A stretch of DNA of 64,000 bases, from the NCBI GenBank assembly GCA_030544215.1, contig JARZZO010000008.1, positions 22,026,614-22,090,613 of the forward strand, given 5' to 3'. Position 1 is the stretch's first letter, and every line of letters starts with the position of its first letter. This stretch comes from Zantedeschia hybrid cultivar (Eukaryota; Streptophyta; Magnoliopsida; Alismatales; Araceae). A model generated the notes under the pieces. That model ran no database searches and had not been told where the DNA came from. It was given only the letters and a program-made list of their open reading frames with translations. The position numbers and the translations under genes are program-made. Below are positions 1-10,710 of the stretch, piece by piece.

Positions 1-1
1 C

Positions 2-2394
2 GAGGCTTCCGGGACCGAGGCTCCCGAGGCCGAGGCTTCCGAGGCCGAGGCTCTCCAGGAGGTTCGGGACTCGGGCCAGGCTTCCACCTCGGAACGCCGC
101 CTCCCGGATATTGCTTCGGGGGCAACCTGCGCCCTTTCGGACGTAGAGGTGAGGAACTTAGTTTCTTACTTTCAGCTTCCTTCTTGGACGACCCCCCATC
201 GGCCCGATTCCGCCACTAGGGCAAATACCGTTCGCCCGGGGTCTTTCTCCATTTACGTTGATAGCTTTGAGGCGGGCTTCCGTCTCCCTCTCCCCACCTT
301 CGTCGTCAATCTCCTTAGCTTCTACGGGCTGGCCCCGTCTCAGCTCTTCCCCAATTCTTGGCGCACTATGTATGGATTTCTGAGCGTCTTCGCTCACATA
401 AAAATCCGCCCCTCTCTCAATGTCTTCCGCTATCTCTTCAAGATCCAAACGCAGGGGAAGTCCGAGTGGTACTGCTTCGTCCCTCGGGTCGGCCGAAGAA
501 TCTTCTCTGGGAAGCCTTCGTCTATCCACGGCTGGAAGAGGAAGTTCATCTTCGTCTCTCTGCCGGAGAAGGAGAAGGGTGTGTGGCCCTTCCCCACCGA
601 ATGGGTGCCGCTGGCCGCAGGCCTCTCGGGACCTCCTGTTCTGACCCCCGTTCAGAGCACTATTGTGGGCCACGTCCAGGTGAAGGCCCCATACGACGTC
701 TCGGTGCTTCTCACCGACGCGGAGCGGTTGATAGGTGCCGGGGTTTGGCCGGACCCCAAGCGTGATCCGGAGCGGGTCTTTCCGTACCTTCCTCCCGGGG
801 AGACTCCGCGGGGCCGCGGGGGAAGGGCTGCCGCTCCTCTGGCCGAAGCTCTTCCGGCTTTGGAGGCTGACGAAGTTTCGGCCGAGGGTAAGTCGGCTTT
901 GAATTTATTACTCGATCGCTGTTTTTGCTTCTAACATTTCCTTCTTGCTCTGCAGCAATGGCCGAGCTCGATGACCTCCTCGATCTGATATCGGATCAGC
1001 GCGTTTCACGCCGGGCGCCGGCCCCGCAAGCGGTAGGCAGGCCTGTTCGAGGTGCCGGGGGTCCGAGGACAAGAGGCGGGGGCCTCGGGACTGCGGCCTC
1101 CGCCGAGGGTCGTGCAGCCGCTGCTGCTCTCGAGAGGGAGCAGAAGACTAAGTTCGCCTCTCGAGGAGGCGGCCGAGCGTCGAAGCGCGCCCGGGTAGAA
1201 GAGGCCGAAGAGGAGGTAGAGGAGGCTCAGCTAGTCAGGAAGAGCGCCGGGGCCCGAAGGGCTGTAAGGTTGGCGTCTCCTGAGATGCCGAGGGGTGACT
1301 CCCCTCCGGCCGTATCGGCAGGAGCCGATGAAGGAGATGCTGAACCGCGGGCGCAGCGCGAGTGGCGGCACCCCACGCCGGGGGTGTATAAAGACGAGAG
1401 CATGGAGGACCCGCAGACGTGCCTTCGTCTGCTCAGCAGCCTCACTCTCCCTTCAGTTTTCGAGGAGCTGAAGGCCCACTCCATCACCGATCTGGCGGAG
1501 ATGAGTGCCCGTCTGACAGTTCAGGTGAGCAACCCGAAAGTGCCTCAGCTCATCTTTAGCCATTTCCCCTGATTTTTCTGACCCTCATCTGCCTTCGATC
1601 CGCAGGCTTCGATGACGAGCCGCGTCCTGATGCACCGTCAGGAGCTGCTTCGGCTTAAGCTTCTGGAAGCTGAGGTGGATCCGGTCGGTTCGGGAGAAGG
1701 TACTTCGGCGGCTCGTCGCATCGAGCCCTTAGTTGATGAGCTCGTGACTGCGAGCACCCGGGCGCGGACGCAGCTGAAGGAGAGGGCAGCAGAGGCCCGT
1801 GCCGCCGCCGAGGCCAAGAAGAAGGCCGAGAGCGATCTTGCGGCGGTCGAGTCCGAGTTCCGGACCTTCAAGGCCCAGACCCAGGACAAGGAGGCCCGGC
1901 GAGCTTCGGAGAAGCGCCGCCATGCCGAGGAGGTGTCGGCCCTGAGGCGGGAACTGGAAAAGGCAGCGGAGTCGGCAGTGGCTGACTACAAGGCCGGGAG
2001 CGACTACGCCCGGGAGATCCTTCAAGCCCAGCTGCGGGCGTCTTCCACGGTTTTCGACCTCGGACTGGCAGTCGCCCAGAGGGCCTGCCCGAGCGTCGAT
2101 CTGACCGGGGTTGCCCTGCCGAAGGGCGAGGAAGCCAGGGAGCTTTTATCCTGGTGGGAGGAGCTCGTGGCGGAGAGGGCCTCGCCTCCAGCTGAGGAAG
2201 ATGAGGTCGAAACCGCCGAGGAGGCTCCTGCCGAGGAGGCCCCTGCCGAGGAGGCCGATGCCGAGGAGGCCGCTATCGAGGACGCCCCTGTTGAAGGCGC
2301 CGCACCTGAAGCGGTGCAGATCGTTGACTCTCCCTCTCCTTCTCCCGGCCGAAACATCGTCGGAGTAGAGGAGGAGAGGGTCGACGAGGACTGA
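2..2394 (+). CDS. Antisense additional ORF of Tat retrotransposon, 'putative gypsy type transposon' protein, spliced, 5' partial
   Basis: The frame is open from the window edge. Joining 2-887, 956-1524 and 1606-2394 gives 747 codons plus a stop. Both introns (888-955 and 1525-1605) have GT...AG ends with consensus-like donors (GTAAGT, GTGAGC) and pyrimidine-rich acceptors, and the reading frame is kept across both. The first exon matches from memory the PF04195 'putative gypsy type transposon' domain: a GFRLPLPTF-like helix, SQLFPNSWR, and an ending near GWKRKFIFV. Exon 2 is basic and low in complexity. Exon 3 encodes a long Ala/Glu/Lys/Arg-rich segment likely to form a coiled coil, then an EEAPAEEAPAEE-type acidic repeat. 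The function of these proteins is unknown. The true start lies left of the window; the GTG at 149 is not a start. Confidence 0.82.
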
Positions 2395-2654
2395 TACGAG
2401 GGTTCCCCTCGGCTTCCATTTTCTTTTACTTTTGTAAGCTCTCGGCCAGGCATACGGCCGAGTTTTGTACTTCCCTTTGCTTTATGAAAATAGAAGGAAG
2501 GTTTTTGGCTTTATCTTGCTGTCTCCTGTTTGACTTGACTGGATCTGGTCTTTCTGGAATCCAAGATCCGTTTGTCATTCGCCATATCCTGCGAAGCCGA
2601 GATCCGTTGCAGGTTCGGACAGGCCGTTGGAAGAATATCGCCTGGAGAATAATA
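2395..2654. other. Spacer between antisense ORF and tandem array
   Basis: Shortly after the antisense ORF stop, the sequence is T-rich with a tgtaag and a tttatgaaaa stretch, which would suit a plant 3' UTR or poly(A) region for that transcript. No coding potential is seen. Confidence 0.4.
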
Positions 2655-3237
2655 TGTCGCGCCTTGATCCGGATTACATGGCCGAAGCCATTCGTCGGAT
2701 CGAAGGGCTTATGGGCTTTAAGAGAATCATGCCGCTCCCGGTACGGTTTGCATGGCCGAAGCCACTCCCGATACGGTTTACACGGACTTAGAGAAAACCA
2801 CGCCGTGTCCTGATCCGGATTACATGGCCGAAGCCATTCGTCGGATCGAAGGACTCACGGACTTTAAGAGAATCAATGCCGCTCCCGGTACGGTTTGCAT
2901 GGCCGAAGCCACTCCCGATACGGTTTACACGGACTTAGAGAAAACCACGCCGTGTCCTGATCCGGATTACATGGCCGAAGCCATTCGTCGGATCGAAGGA
3001 CTCACGGACTTTAAGAGAATCAATGCCGCTCCCGGTACGGTTTGCATGGCCGAAGCCACTCCCGATACGGTTTACACGGACTTAGAGAAAACCACACCGT
3101 GTCCTGATCCGGATTACATGGCCGAAGCCATTCGTCGGATCGAAGGACTCACGGACTTTAAGAGAATCAATGCCGCTCCCGGTACGGTTTGCATGGCCGA
3201 AGCCACTCCCGATACGGTTTACACGGACTTAGAGAAA
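2655..3237 (+). repeat. 147-bp tandem repeat array inside the retrotransposon, about 4 copies
   Basis: Units begin at 2752, 2899, 3046 and 3193 (the last truncated), with a diverged partial unit at 2655-2751 lacking one base. The central copies are almost identical. Each unit looks like an old dimer: two halves both start CATGGCCGAAGCCA and both end near CACGGACTT..AGAGAA. Because 147 is a multiple of three, the plus frame stays open from 2752 to 3267 and would encode repeated 49-residue blocks; this is probably not a gene. Tandem arrays between pol and the 3' LTR are common in Tat elements. Confidence 0.92.
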
Positions 3238-3313
3238 CCCGTAACAAGTTTTCCTGAACAAAAATGAGTTCTCTATTTATAGCCTCCGGCTAAAAAGCCT
3301 GGGGAGAGTTGAC

Positions 3314-4384
3314 TTACACATAATAACGCCGGAGGCGTTCTACATTCCATGTGCGAGGAAGGGGTTGGCCCGAAAGGGTCTCCAACCGGTAAGCTCCTCG
3401 TCTGATTATTTCCCTGATCCGGTAGGGCCCCTCCCAGTTGGGGGCAAGCTTTCCTGAGGCTTCGGCCGGCTTGGAAGCATGAGCATTCCTCAACACGAGA
3501 CTCCCCACTTCGAAGCTCTGGGGCTTTACTCGAGTGTTGTGGTACTTGGCCATGCGCTGTTGATAAGCCGCCAGTCGGATACGAGCTTTATCTCGGACCT
3601 CTTCAATGAGGTCCAAGTGATCTTTCAAGCCTTCTACGCTGACTTCCGGACTGTAAGCGATGACCCTGGGAGAAGGGAGGCCGATTTCTATGGGAATAAC
3701 GGCCTCTATCCCATAGGCCATGCGGAAGGGAGTCTCGCCGGTGGGGGTTCGGCTCGTCGTCCGATAGGCCCACAGGACACTCGGCAGTTCTTCCACCCAT
3801 CGGCCCTTAGCTTCGCCGAGTCGGGTTTTCAATCCCTGTAAGAGGCTTCGGTTAGTGACTTCGGCTTGGCCGTTCGCTTGAGGATGCGCTACCGAAGTGA
3901 ACTTGTGGAGTATGCCGAAGCTGGCGTAGTTGTCACCGAACCGTCGGCTATCGAACTGCTTTTCGTTGTCTGAGATGATGGCTCGAGGGATGCCGAACCG
4001 GCAAATGATGGACTTCCACACGAAGTTCCAAGCATTGTTGTCGGTTATTGAGGCGAGGGGTTCGGCTTCGACCCATTTGGTGAAGTAATCGACCGCCACG
4101 ATGAGAAATTTCCTTTGGCCGGTGGCGACGGGGAAAGGTCCCAGGATGTCGATTCCCCATTGGGCGAAAGGCCAGGGATCAGATAAGGGGGTCAGAAGGG
4201 TGGCCGCCTGATGAATGAGGGAGCTAAACCTCTGGCACTGGTCGCAGCGCCGTACGAGGGCTAGAGCGTCCTCTCGGAGCGTTGGCCACCAGTAGCCTTG
4301 TCTCAGGAGCTTGTGAGCCAGGGCTCTTCCTCCCGCGTGCGCTCCGCACACCCCTTCGTGGACCTCTCTTACGGCGTAGTCGGC
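3314..4384 (-). CDS. Integrase portion of gag-pol, downstream of an in-frame stop
   Basis: This is the same frame as the upstream gag-pol, separated from it only by a TAA at 4385-4387. The first methionine is at 4351, but the frame is open from 4384. The part from 4351 (345 aa) has the tail of the zinc-binding HHCC region (CDQCQ), then the catalytic triad: D68 in GIDILGPF, D128 in IISDN, and E164 in GQAEVTNR. The D-to-E spacing of 35 residues fits the D,D35E rule. The C-terminus carries a GPY/F-type module (NWEGPYRI) and ends with an NVERLRRYYV motif, as in full-length gypsy integrases. It would insert the cDNA copy into host chromatin. Without readthrough of the stop it would not be made as part of the polyprotein. 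Confidence 0.93.
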   Translation of the reverse strand, partial: ADYAVREVHEGVCGAHAGGRALAHKLLRQGYWWPTLREDALALVRRCDQCQRFSSLIHQAATLLTPLSDPWPFAQWGIDILGPFPVATGQRKFLIVAVDYFTKWVEAEPLASITDNNAWNFVWKSIICRFGIPRAIISDNEKQFDSRRFGDNYASFGILHKFTSVAHPQANGQAEVTNRSLLQGLKTRLGEAKGRWVEELPSVLWAYRTTSRTPTGETPFRMAYGIEAVIPIEIGLPSPRVIAYSPEVSVEGLKDHLDLIEEVRDKARIRLAAYQQRMAKYHNTRVKPQSFEVGSLVLRNAHASKPAEASGKLAPNWEGPYRIREIIRRGAYRLETLSGQPLPRTWNVERLRRYYV

Positions 4385-4387
4385 TTA
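4385..4387 (-). other. In-frame TAA stop interrupting pol
   Basis: The plus-strand tta here reads TAA on the minus strand. It falls between the archaeal-type RNase H and the integrase zinc finger, after the residues CLGPA. The same frame continues open on both sides for 1,477 codons upstream and 356 codons downstream, so a single substitution accounts for the break. Confidence 0.88.
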
Positions 4388-7300
4388 TGCTGGGCCGAGG
4401 CACCGTAGCAGTGGTCGGCCGAATGATTTCTTATACAACACCCCGTCCAAAAGGAGAAAGTGGGATGAGCGCTGCCGAATGTGCTTCGCCTCCCTTGGAT
4501 CTGGTGGGACTTCTCCTTGGAGAAGGAAAGCGACGAGGGGGGTCATCCACGTCTCGGCCTCTGCTTCAGCAATTTGCATAGCTTCGGTTTCGCCGAGGCT
4601 GGGTTCGGCGAGCTCTTCGACGAGGATCATCCGGCCTCCGCCCCCGTCTTGGGTTGACGCCAGCCGGGAAAGGGCATCGGCCCGGGTATTCTCGGATCTC
4701 GGGATCCTCATGATTTCACAAGAATCGAACTGATTGAGAATCTTACGAGTTACCTGGAGATAAGACGCCATCACTGCGTCCCGAGCCTCATACTCCCCGG
4801 AGACATGGCCGACGATTAACTGGGAATCGCTGAAGGCTCTCAAGTTCCGGGCGCCGAGCCTCTTCGCGGCCCGGAGGCCGGAGATGAGGGCTTCGTACTC
4901 GGCGGCGTTGTTAGTTGCTGGAAAGGAGAATCGCAGGGCGTACTCTGTGACGACCCCTTCGGGGGACGCCAGGATCCATCCCGCGCCACTGCCCGTGGAG
5001 CATGCGGAGCCGTCCACGAAGAGTCGCCATTCGTCTGGTGGTGCAGGTGCCGAAATAGCCTCGGCTTCGACCACTTCGGATTCTGGTTGTGGTGTCGCGG
5101 AAGCGCCGGGGGTAAGTTCGGCGATGAAGTCCGCCAACGCTTGGGCTTTTATTGCTACCCGAGGGGCGTAGGAGATGTCGAACTCCCCTAGCTCAATCGC
5201 CCACTTCGCCAACCTGCCGGACACCTCCGGCCGGGAAAGAATCTGCCTCAAGGGCTGGTTGGTGAGGACTTTCACGGAATGGGCCAGAAAATACGGCCGA
5301 AGCCTCCTTGCAGACGTGACGGGGGCCAGAGCCAACTTTTCCAGGGCTTGGTACCGGAGTTCCGCTCCCTGAAGGGCTCGGCTGGTGTAATAAACGGGCT
5401 TCTGAATGCCTTCTTGTTCTCGGACGAGGACGGTGCTGAGGGCCGTCTCGGAGACTGCGAGGTATAAGCTCAGGGGCTCCCCGGGAATTGGTTTTGACAG
5501 GATGGGGACTTTGGAGAGGTAGGCCTTCAGCTGATTGAAGGCTGTTTGGCACTCTTCTGTCCAGTCAAAGTTGTTGGCCTTCTTCAGCAGCTTGAAGAAG
5601 GGAAAACAGTAGTCGGCCGCCCTTGACATGAAGCGGCTGAGGGCTGCGATCCTCCCGTTCAGCTTCTGTACCTCTCGGAGGTTAGCCGGGGGGCACATCT
5701 TTATGATGGCCGAAACCTTCTCGGGGTTAGCTTCTACCCCTCGGTGAGTGACCATATAGCCGAGGAATTTGCCGGAGGCTACCCCGAAGGCGCATTTGGC
5801 CGGGTTCAGCTTCATCTTGTACCGCCTGAGGGCGGAGAAAGTCTCGGCCAGATCGGCCAGATGCTCCGCAGCGACACGGCTCTTGACCAACATGTCGTCT
5901 ATATAGACCTCCATGTTTCGACCGAGCTGCGTGGCGAATACCTTGTTGACCAGTCGCTGATATGTCGCGCCGGCGTTCTTCAGACCGAAGGGCATTCGGG
6001 TGTAGCAGTACAGACCCAAATCGGTGGTGAAGCTGGTCTTGTTCTCGTCGTCCGGATGCATCCGGATCTGGTGGTAGCCTGAATAGGCGTCAAGGAAGCT
6101 TAAGAGCTCATGGCCGGAAGTGGCGTCCACCACCTGGTCTATCCGAGGCAGCGGAAAGCTGTCCATGGGACAAGCCTTGTTGAGGTTGGTGAAGTCCACG
6201 CACATACGCCATTTGTCATCTTTTTTCGGCACCATGACCACATTGGCGATCCAGTCTGGATGATGCACCTCTCGGAGGTGTCCGGCGTCCAGTCCCTTCT
6301 GTACTTCAGCTTGGATGGCGGCCCTCCTTTCCTGGTTGAAGGTGCGCCGCTTCTGCTTCACGGGGGGCTGGTCGGGATCGGTATGGAGTCGGTGCTCTGC
6401 CACCTCCGGGTCAACCCCGGGCATGTCTGCCGGAGACCAGACGAAGATGTCGAGATTCTTTTTCAAGAACTCGGTAAGCTTTTCTGCTTCACCTTTCTCC
6501 AGGCCGGAGCCTATCATTAGGACTCGTCCTTCGCCTCCTGGAACATGGATGGCGAGAAGTGCTTCTCCCGGAGACGCTTCGGCCGATGATTCGATCGCTA
6601 GGGTTTCAGCTGCGTTCTTCCCTTTGACCGAAATCATGTAGCACTGCCGAGCTGCTTCTTGGCTTCCCTTGGCTTCGCCTATCCCATAGCTGGTATAGAA
6701 TTTCAGTTTCTGATGGAAGGATGAAGGTACGGCTCCGATTCCGCCGATGAGCCTTCGGCCGAATATGGCGTTGTAAGCTGATTCGATCTTTACAACGGCG
6801 AAGTCCGTCTCGACGGTTAATTGCCGGGGGGCGGAGCCTAGGGTTACAGGAAGCCGGACGATGCCCTCTACTCGGCAGGGCGAGCCGTTAAAACCGTAGA
6901 GGGGGCCCCGGTGAGGTTTCATATTAGCCTCACTCAATCCCAACTTTTCAAAACAGTCGTAAAACAAGATATTTGGGGCACTTCCATTATCCACAAAGAT
7001 CCTATGTACATCATAGTTGTTGATTACAGCATTGACGACGAGAGCGTCGTCGTGAGGGACCTGAATATCAGTCAGGTTTTCGGCGCCGAAGGTAATGTCT
7101 TCCAGACGTGGCTTCTTCGGCTCGCCTTCGACTGCTGCCACTGTGCTGCGCTGCCGCGGCCTGGACCCTTCCCCCGGTCCTCCGGATATCATCATGATAG
7201 ACCCAGAACTGGGTCTTTGATGGGACGATTCTACCGGGGCCGAGGTGGCTTTTGGCGGAGGAGCGGCTTCTGTTGCTGAGGGTTGCTGTTGTCTGGGCGC

Positions 7301-8818
7301 TGCAGGGACGTCCCGGTTCTGTTGCGGCGGCTGCTCCCGGCGGTACTGCGGCAGTCTTCCCTCCCGGATGATGCGGTCGATCTCTTCCCGGAGCTGCCGA
7401 CACTCATCCGTCGTGTGGCCGATCTCCCGGTGGTATTCACAATACCTGCCGGGATCCCTTCGGCGGGGATCGGTCTTGATGCGATCGGGCCGCCGGAGCA
7501 TGCCTTTCACCTCCATGAGCATCCGGGAGGGGGGAGCAGGTAAAGGCAGGTATCGCGGCTGCGGGTCCCGTCGCCTCTCCCTGTCCCAGTCCTCCCTGCG
7601 ATATCGCTTTCGCGAGGACTCCTGGTCCTCCGGCCGAGGTCGGACCACCTGGGGAGCCGGTGCCGAGATGGCTTCGGCGGCGCCTTTCCCTCTGGACAGC
7701 ATCAGGGCCTCCCGGTTGATGTACTTGTGGGCCCGGGCTACGAGGTCCTGGAAGGTCGGGGGATGGCGCTTCCCAATGGAACCGAGGAGCCCCTCGTCCC
7801 GGCACCCGCTGATCACGGCCGAAACCGCGATCGAGCTGTCGAGGTTCGGGATCTGGGCGGCCTCGGTCCGGAACCTGGTGAAGTAATCCTGGAGAGTCTC
7901 GGCAGGACCTTGCCGAATAGCCAGCAAACTGGCGGAGGTCTTGCTCTGCCGGGTGGCATCATAGATTTGGTCGATGAACAATTGGCCCAACTGGACTAGG
8001 GAGTGGATGGAGTCGGGGGCCAATGTCTCGAACCAGGTGAGGGCGATCTTTTCGAGGGTGAGGGGGAAGAGACGGCAGCGGACTGCCTCGGAGATCCCCC
8101 GGACCCGGAGGTAGGTGTTGAACCTCTGGAAATGACAGACCGGATCTGTCATCCCGTCATAGAGAGGGCCCTTCGGCAGCTTGAAGTCGGGGGGCACCTC
8201 GGTGGCTAGGAGCTCCGCCGTGAACGGGGTCTGCTCCAGGATGCTGATGGCGAGGGGCGCCCCGTGAGGCCGGGACACCATCTGCTGCATCTCCTTACGC
8301 ATCGCCGTCAGCCGCCGGTCCAGGTCCGGGGCGGCCGAGGTGGCGACGGATTGCACTCCGGTCCAGGCAGGATGGTACTCCGACGAAGCATAATCCTGCT
8401 CCGTCGGGCGATCGGCGCGGGGAGCTCGGGCAGGCAATGCCGAGGGCTCGCTGCGCGCCGCCGCGGCTTCGTAGAGAGAGGCTGGCGCAGGCACCGGTCG
8501 GAACCGGGCGTCTTGTACTGAGTAGAGTGGGGGGAGCGGCGCCTGCTGGGGAGGCTGCCCCGTCAGTCCCATGCGCTGGGCGATGGCGGACACCATCTCC
8601 TGAAGAGGCGCTAGGGACGTGACGGCAGCGGCCAGCGTGGCCACTTGCCGCTGGAGTACGCCCACTCGGTCTTTCGAGCCGAAGGACTCCGGGATGGTCG
8701 GCAGAGGCGGGTTTGGCGGGGCAGATGGCGCGCCTTCGGAAGGCGGCATCTGTGCCGAGGCCTCCCGCGCTTCTGCTTCGCTCTGCCCGGATCGTCGGGT
8801 CACAGGTCGCTGAGACAT
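4388..8818 (-). CDS. Gag-protease-RT-RNase H-archaeal RNase H polyprotein (pol interrupted)
   Basis: 1,477 residues from ATG 8818, which lies 12-17 bases inside the primer site. In order: a proline-rich gag N-terminus; the retrotransposon gag domain (about 215-350); a basic stretch with a zinc-knuckle variant C460-H464-H468-C473; an aspartic protease with VDNGSA at 609-614; a reverse transcriptase (about 845-1020) with YIDDM at 972-976; and an RT-linked RNase H (about 1110-1200) with weakened motifs. A second RNase H of archaeal type follows: FVDGS at 1267-1271, E1308 in NNAAEYEAL, D1331 in SDSQL and D1391. Dual RNase H marks the Tat lineage. It packages and reverse-transcribes the element RNA in virus-like particles. 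No frameshift separates gag from pol. Confidence 0.95.
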
Positions 8819-8834
8819 GACTTGTTTTGTTGGT

Positions 8835-8852
8835 TTCCCACAGACGGCGCCA
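8835..8852 (-). other. Primer binding site, tRNA-Asp-like
   Basis: On the minus strand the sequence two bases after the LTR end reads TGGCGCCGTCTGTGGGAA. The first nine bases match the complement of the plant tRNA-Asp 3' end (TGGCGCCGTT...), the usual primer of Tat and Athila elements. Later bases diverge from it. Confidence 0.78.
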
Positions 8853-8854
8853 CG

Positions 8855-9996
8855 TGATGTAGACTGGATCTATCACGACCGGATCCCGCAAACGGGGATC
8901 CGGAAAAAGAGGATCCGGAGCCGGTCCGGATCGAACGGTGACAAGGGGACCCGACGGGTATCCGCGACGGGGCGAAGACGGGGCTTCTCGGGATGAAATG
9001 GATCCGCCCGCGGGGGGCGCGATCTGCCGCCGGAGCTGCTCTTGGATAGAGAGCCGCTGCTCCTTCGGCGGACGAAGGCGCGGCGCGAGCAAGAGCTTCT
9101 CTCGGCCGAGTGGTCGACGAGCGTCGGAGCAGGAGCCGGAAAGTCCGAGATCGGACGGGGGGACGGCTCGCTCTCCGACTAGGGGGTCCGGAGCCACCTT
9201 CAGCGCGAGGCCGAGCCTCCTGACGCAGGACAGCTGACGGGATTGCCCTCGGACAGCGAGTCCGAAGGCTACTTCAGCGCGAGACCGAGCCTCCTGGCTT
9301 GGGGCAGCCGGCGTTCGGCGTCGAGACCAGGGAGAGGAATCCGAGGTCGGCGGCCGAGACCGACTCGGGGAGGTCGGCGATGATTCGAACCGAGCCCCTG
9401 CAGGAGGGAAAGAAGAAGAAGAACCAGTCAGCAGGAGTCCTGGGCGTCAGCCCTGGGGAACCCCCTCCGACGGTCAAGTTAGCTCCTGAAGAAGATTCGA
9501 TTCAGAAAGCAAGAAAGAGTAGCTATAACGCTATTCGGACAGAAGTCCTTTTAGGGGGTTTCGGAAGCTTGGGGAGGCATCCGTTTTTCCCACCACCTCC
9601 TTGGTCACAAATAACGGGATATTTATAGCGGAGGATAGCGGATGGTTAACGGTGGCAGCCGATATAGGACTAATTGCAGGTTTGCTGATAAACCGCCATA
9701 GCGCCCGATCCGCCACCGGAGTGGGCCGGAATCGGCTACCGGGCCGAAGGGGGTTGGGCCGCTGACGGGCCGAAGGCCTGTTGGGCCCTGGGCTGCCGCG
9801 CTGCTCCCGGGCCGTAGGTTGCTGGGCCGCTGACGGCCTGAAGCCTGTTGGGCCGGGAGCGACGGTGCTGCTTATGGGCCGTAGGCTGCTGGGCCGCTGA
9901 TGGGCCGAAGGCCGCCGGAGGGCCTGGTACTACTGCTGTTGGGTTAAATGGGGTTTGGGCCTGCTTCAATGGGCTGAATCGGATTCTGCCTCATCA
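8855..9996 (-). repeat. 5' LTR of the Tat element (1,142 bp)
   Basis: It begins TGATGTAGAC and ends ...TGCCTCATCA, so it has TG...CA ends. Both borders are fixed by comparison with the solo LTR at 12181-13631, which shares start, end and internal order. The inner border abuts the primer site. The outer flank after 9996 is CTTAT; the matching duplication should lie beyond the other LTR, left of the window. Confidence 0.92.
9620..9627 (-). promoter_or_regulatory. LTR TATA box
   Basis: The minus strand reads TATAAATA in the context CCGCTATAAATATCC. The solo LTR has TATAAGTA at the equivalent place. This would be the core promoter for genomic RNA of the element. Confidence 0.65.
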
Positions 9997-10710
9997 CTTA
10001 TCAAAACAATACATGATTATACATATATCAGCCAACAGATACTAGTCCTTAGTTCTAGTAGAATCGGCTTCTTAAGCCAGTCTCAATCTATCTAACATTA
10101 GGGCACATCAACCCAACAATTTTGGCATTAGCACGTAACACCAATTACTTCTCCACGAGCCTAGAGTCGCTAGGGAGCATGATGGAGAGACAAAATTAGA
10201 ATATGGTGTTGAGGGCCTGTTAGGACTTCAAGGTTCCTTGGGTACTATGGGGCCCCGCTTGATAGAGTCCAAGCCCGATCCACGGTAACAAGGAACTGAA
10301 CTTTCTAATGGCCCATCTCCTATAAAACAGGAGAAATACTTGCTGCAACTTCTCGTTGCCAAGTGTGCTGAGGTGCTGTGTTGCAGCCGCTGGATCACGC
10401 GTTTGAATGATCCGACAGTTTAGATTGTGAGAGTAGATATATTTTTTAATTTTTTTAATGATTCAATTAAAGCTTGGATGATACTAAAGCCAAGTTGAGA
10501 ATAGTCTCCAATTCGACATTTTCTTGAAAATAGAAAATTTTTGTACACTGCTCAACTGCCATTCGATCAATTTAGATTAGACGATATTTGACTGGACATT
10601 GCGATCTACCTAAATCTATAAAACTTGATCTAGGATTGAGTGGCAGTCTGATGTAATATAGTTCTCGTCTATCATTCAACTGCCATGTCTCATAAAACAG
10701 CGGTCGGGCC
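9997..10710. other. Intergenic, no gene seen
   Basis: AT-rich sequence with no coherent reading frame. At about 10335 there is an ATACTTGCTGCA motif that recurs at foldback element ends elsewhere (44825, 45197, about 59965), so a decayed MITE end may lie here. Confidence 0.4.

Larger units (their letters stand above)
1..9996 (-). mobile_element. Tat-lineage Ty3/gypsy LTR retrotransposon, 3' LTR outside window
   Basis: Read on the minus strand, the element runs 5' LTR (9996 to 8855), primer binding site, gag-pol (8818 to 3314), a 147-bp tandem array (3237 to 2655), then a spliced gene in the opposite orientation (plus strand, 2-2394). Gag-PR-RT-RNase H-integrase order makes it Ty3/gypsy. A second, archaeal-type RNase H after the normal one and an antisense extra ORF between pol and the 3' LTR are known marks of the Tat group (Grande, Retand and RIRE2 relatives). 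The 3' LTR and its target duplication lie to the left of the window. One nonsense codon breaks pol, so this copy is probably not autonomous, but it is otherwise well preserved and likely young. Confidence 0.93.

Noticed and set aside
158..673. 171-aa minus-strand ORF
   Set aside because: Shadow of the antisense-ORF exon 1, which matches a known domain on the plus strand.
2655..3237. CRISPR-like array
   Set aside because: Units are contiguous with no spacers and lie in a plant retrotransposon.
2752..3267. 171-aa ORF of repeated 49-residue blocks as a real protein
   Set aside because: Follows directly from a tandem array whose unit length is a multiple of three; no upstream domain and no evidence of translation.
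5744..6520. Plus-strand ORFs of 112 and 136 aa (and others between 3479 and 8857)
   Set aside because: They lie opposite conserved RT and integrase motifs in gag-pol and show no family resemblance.
8295..9197. 300-aa minus ORF spanning LTR and gag
   Set aside because: Overlaps the gag start in another frame and crosses the primer site and LTR border, which are non-coding.
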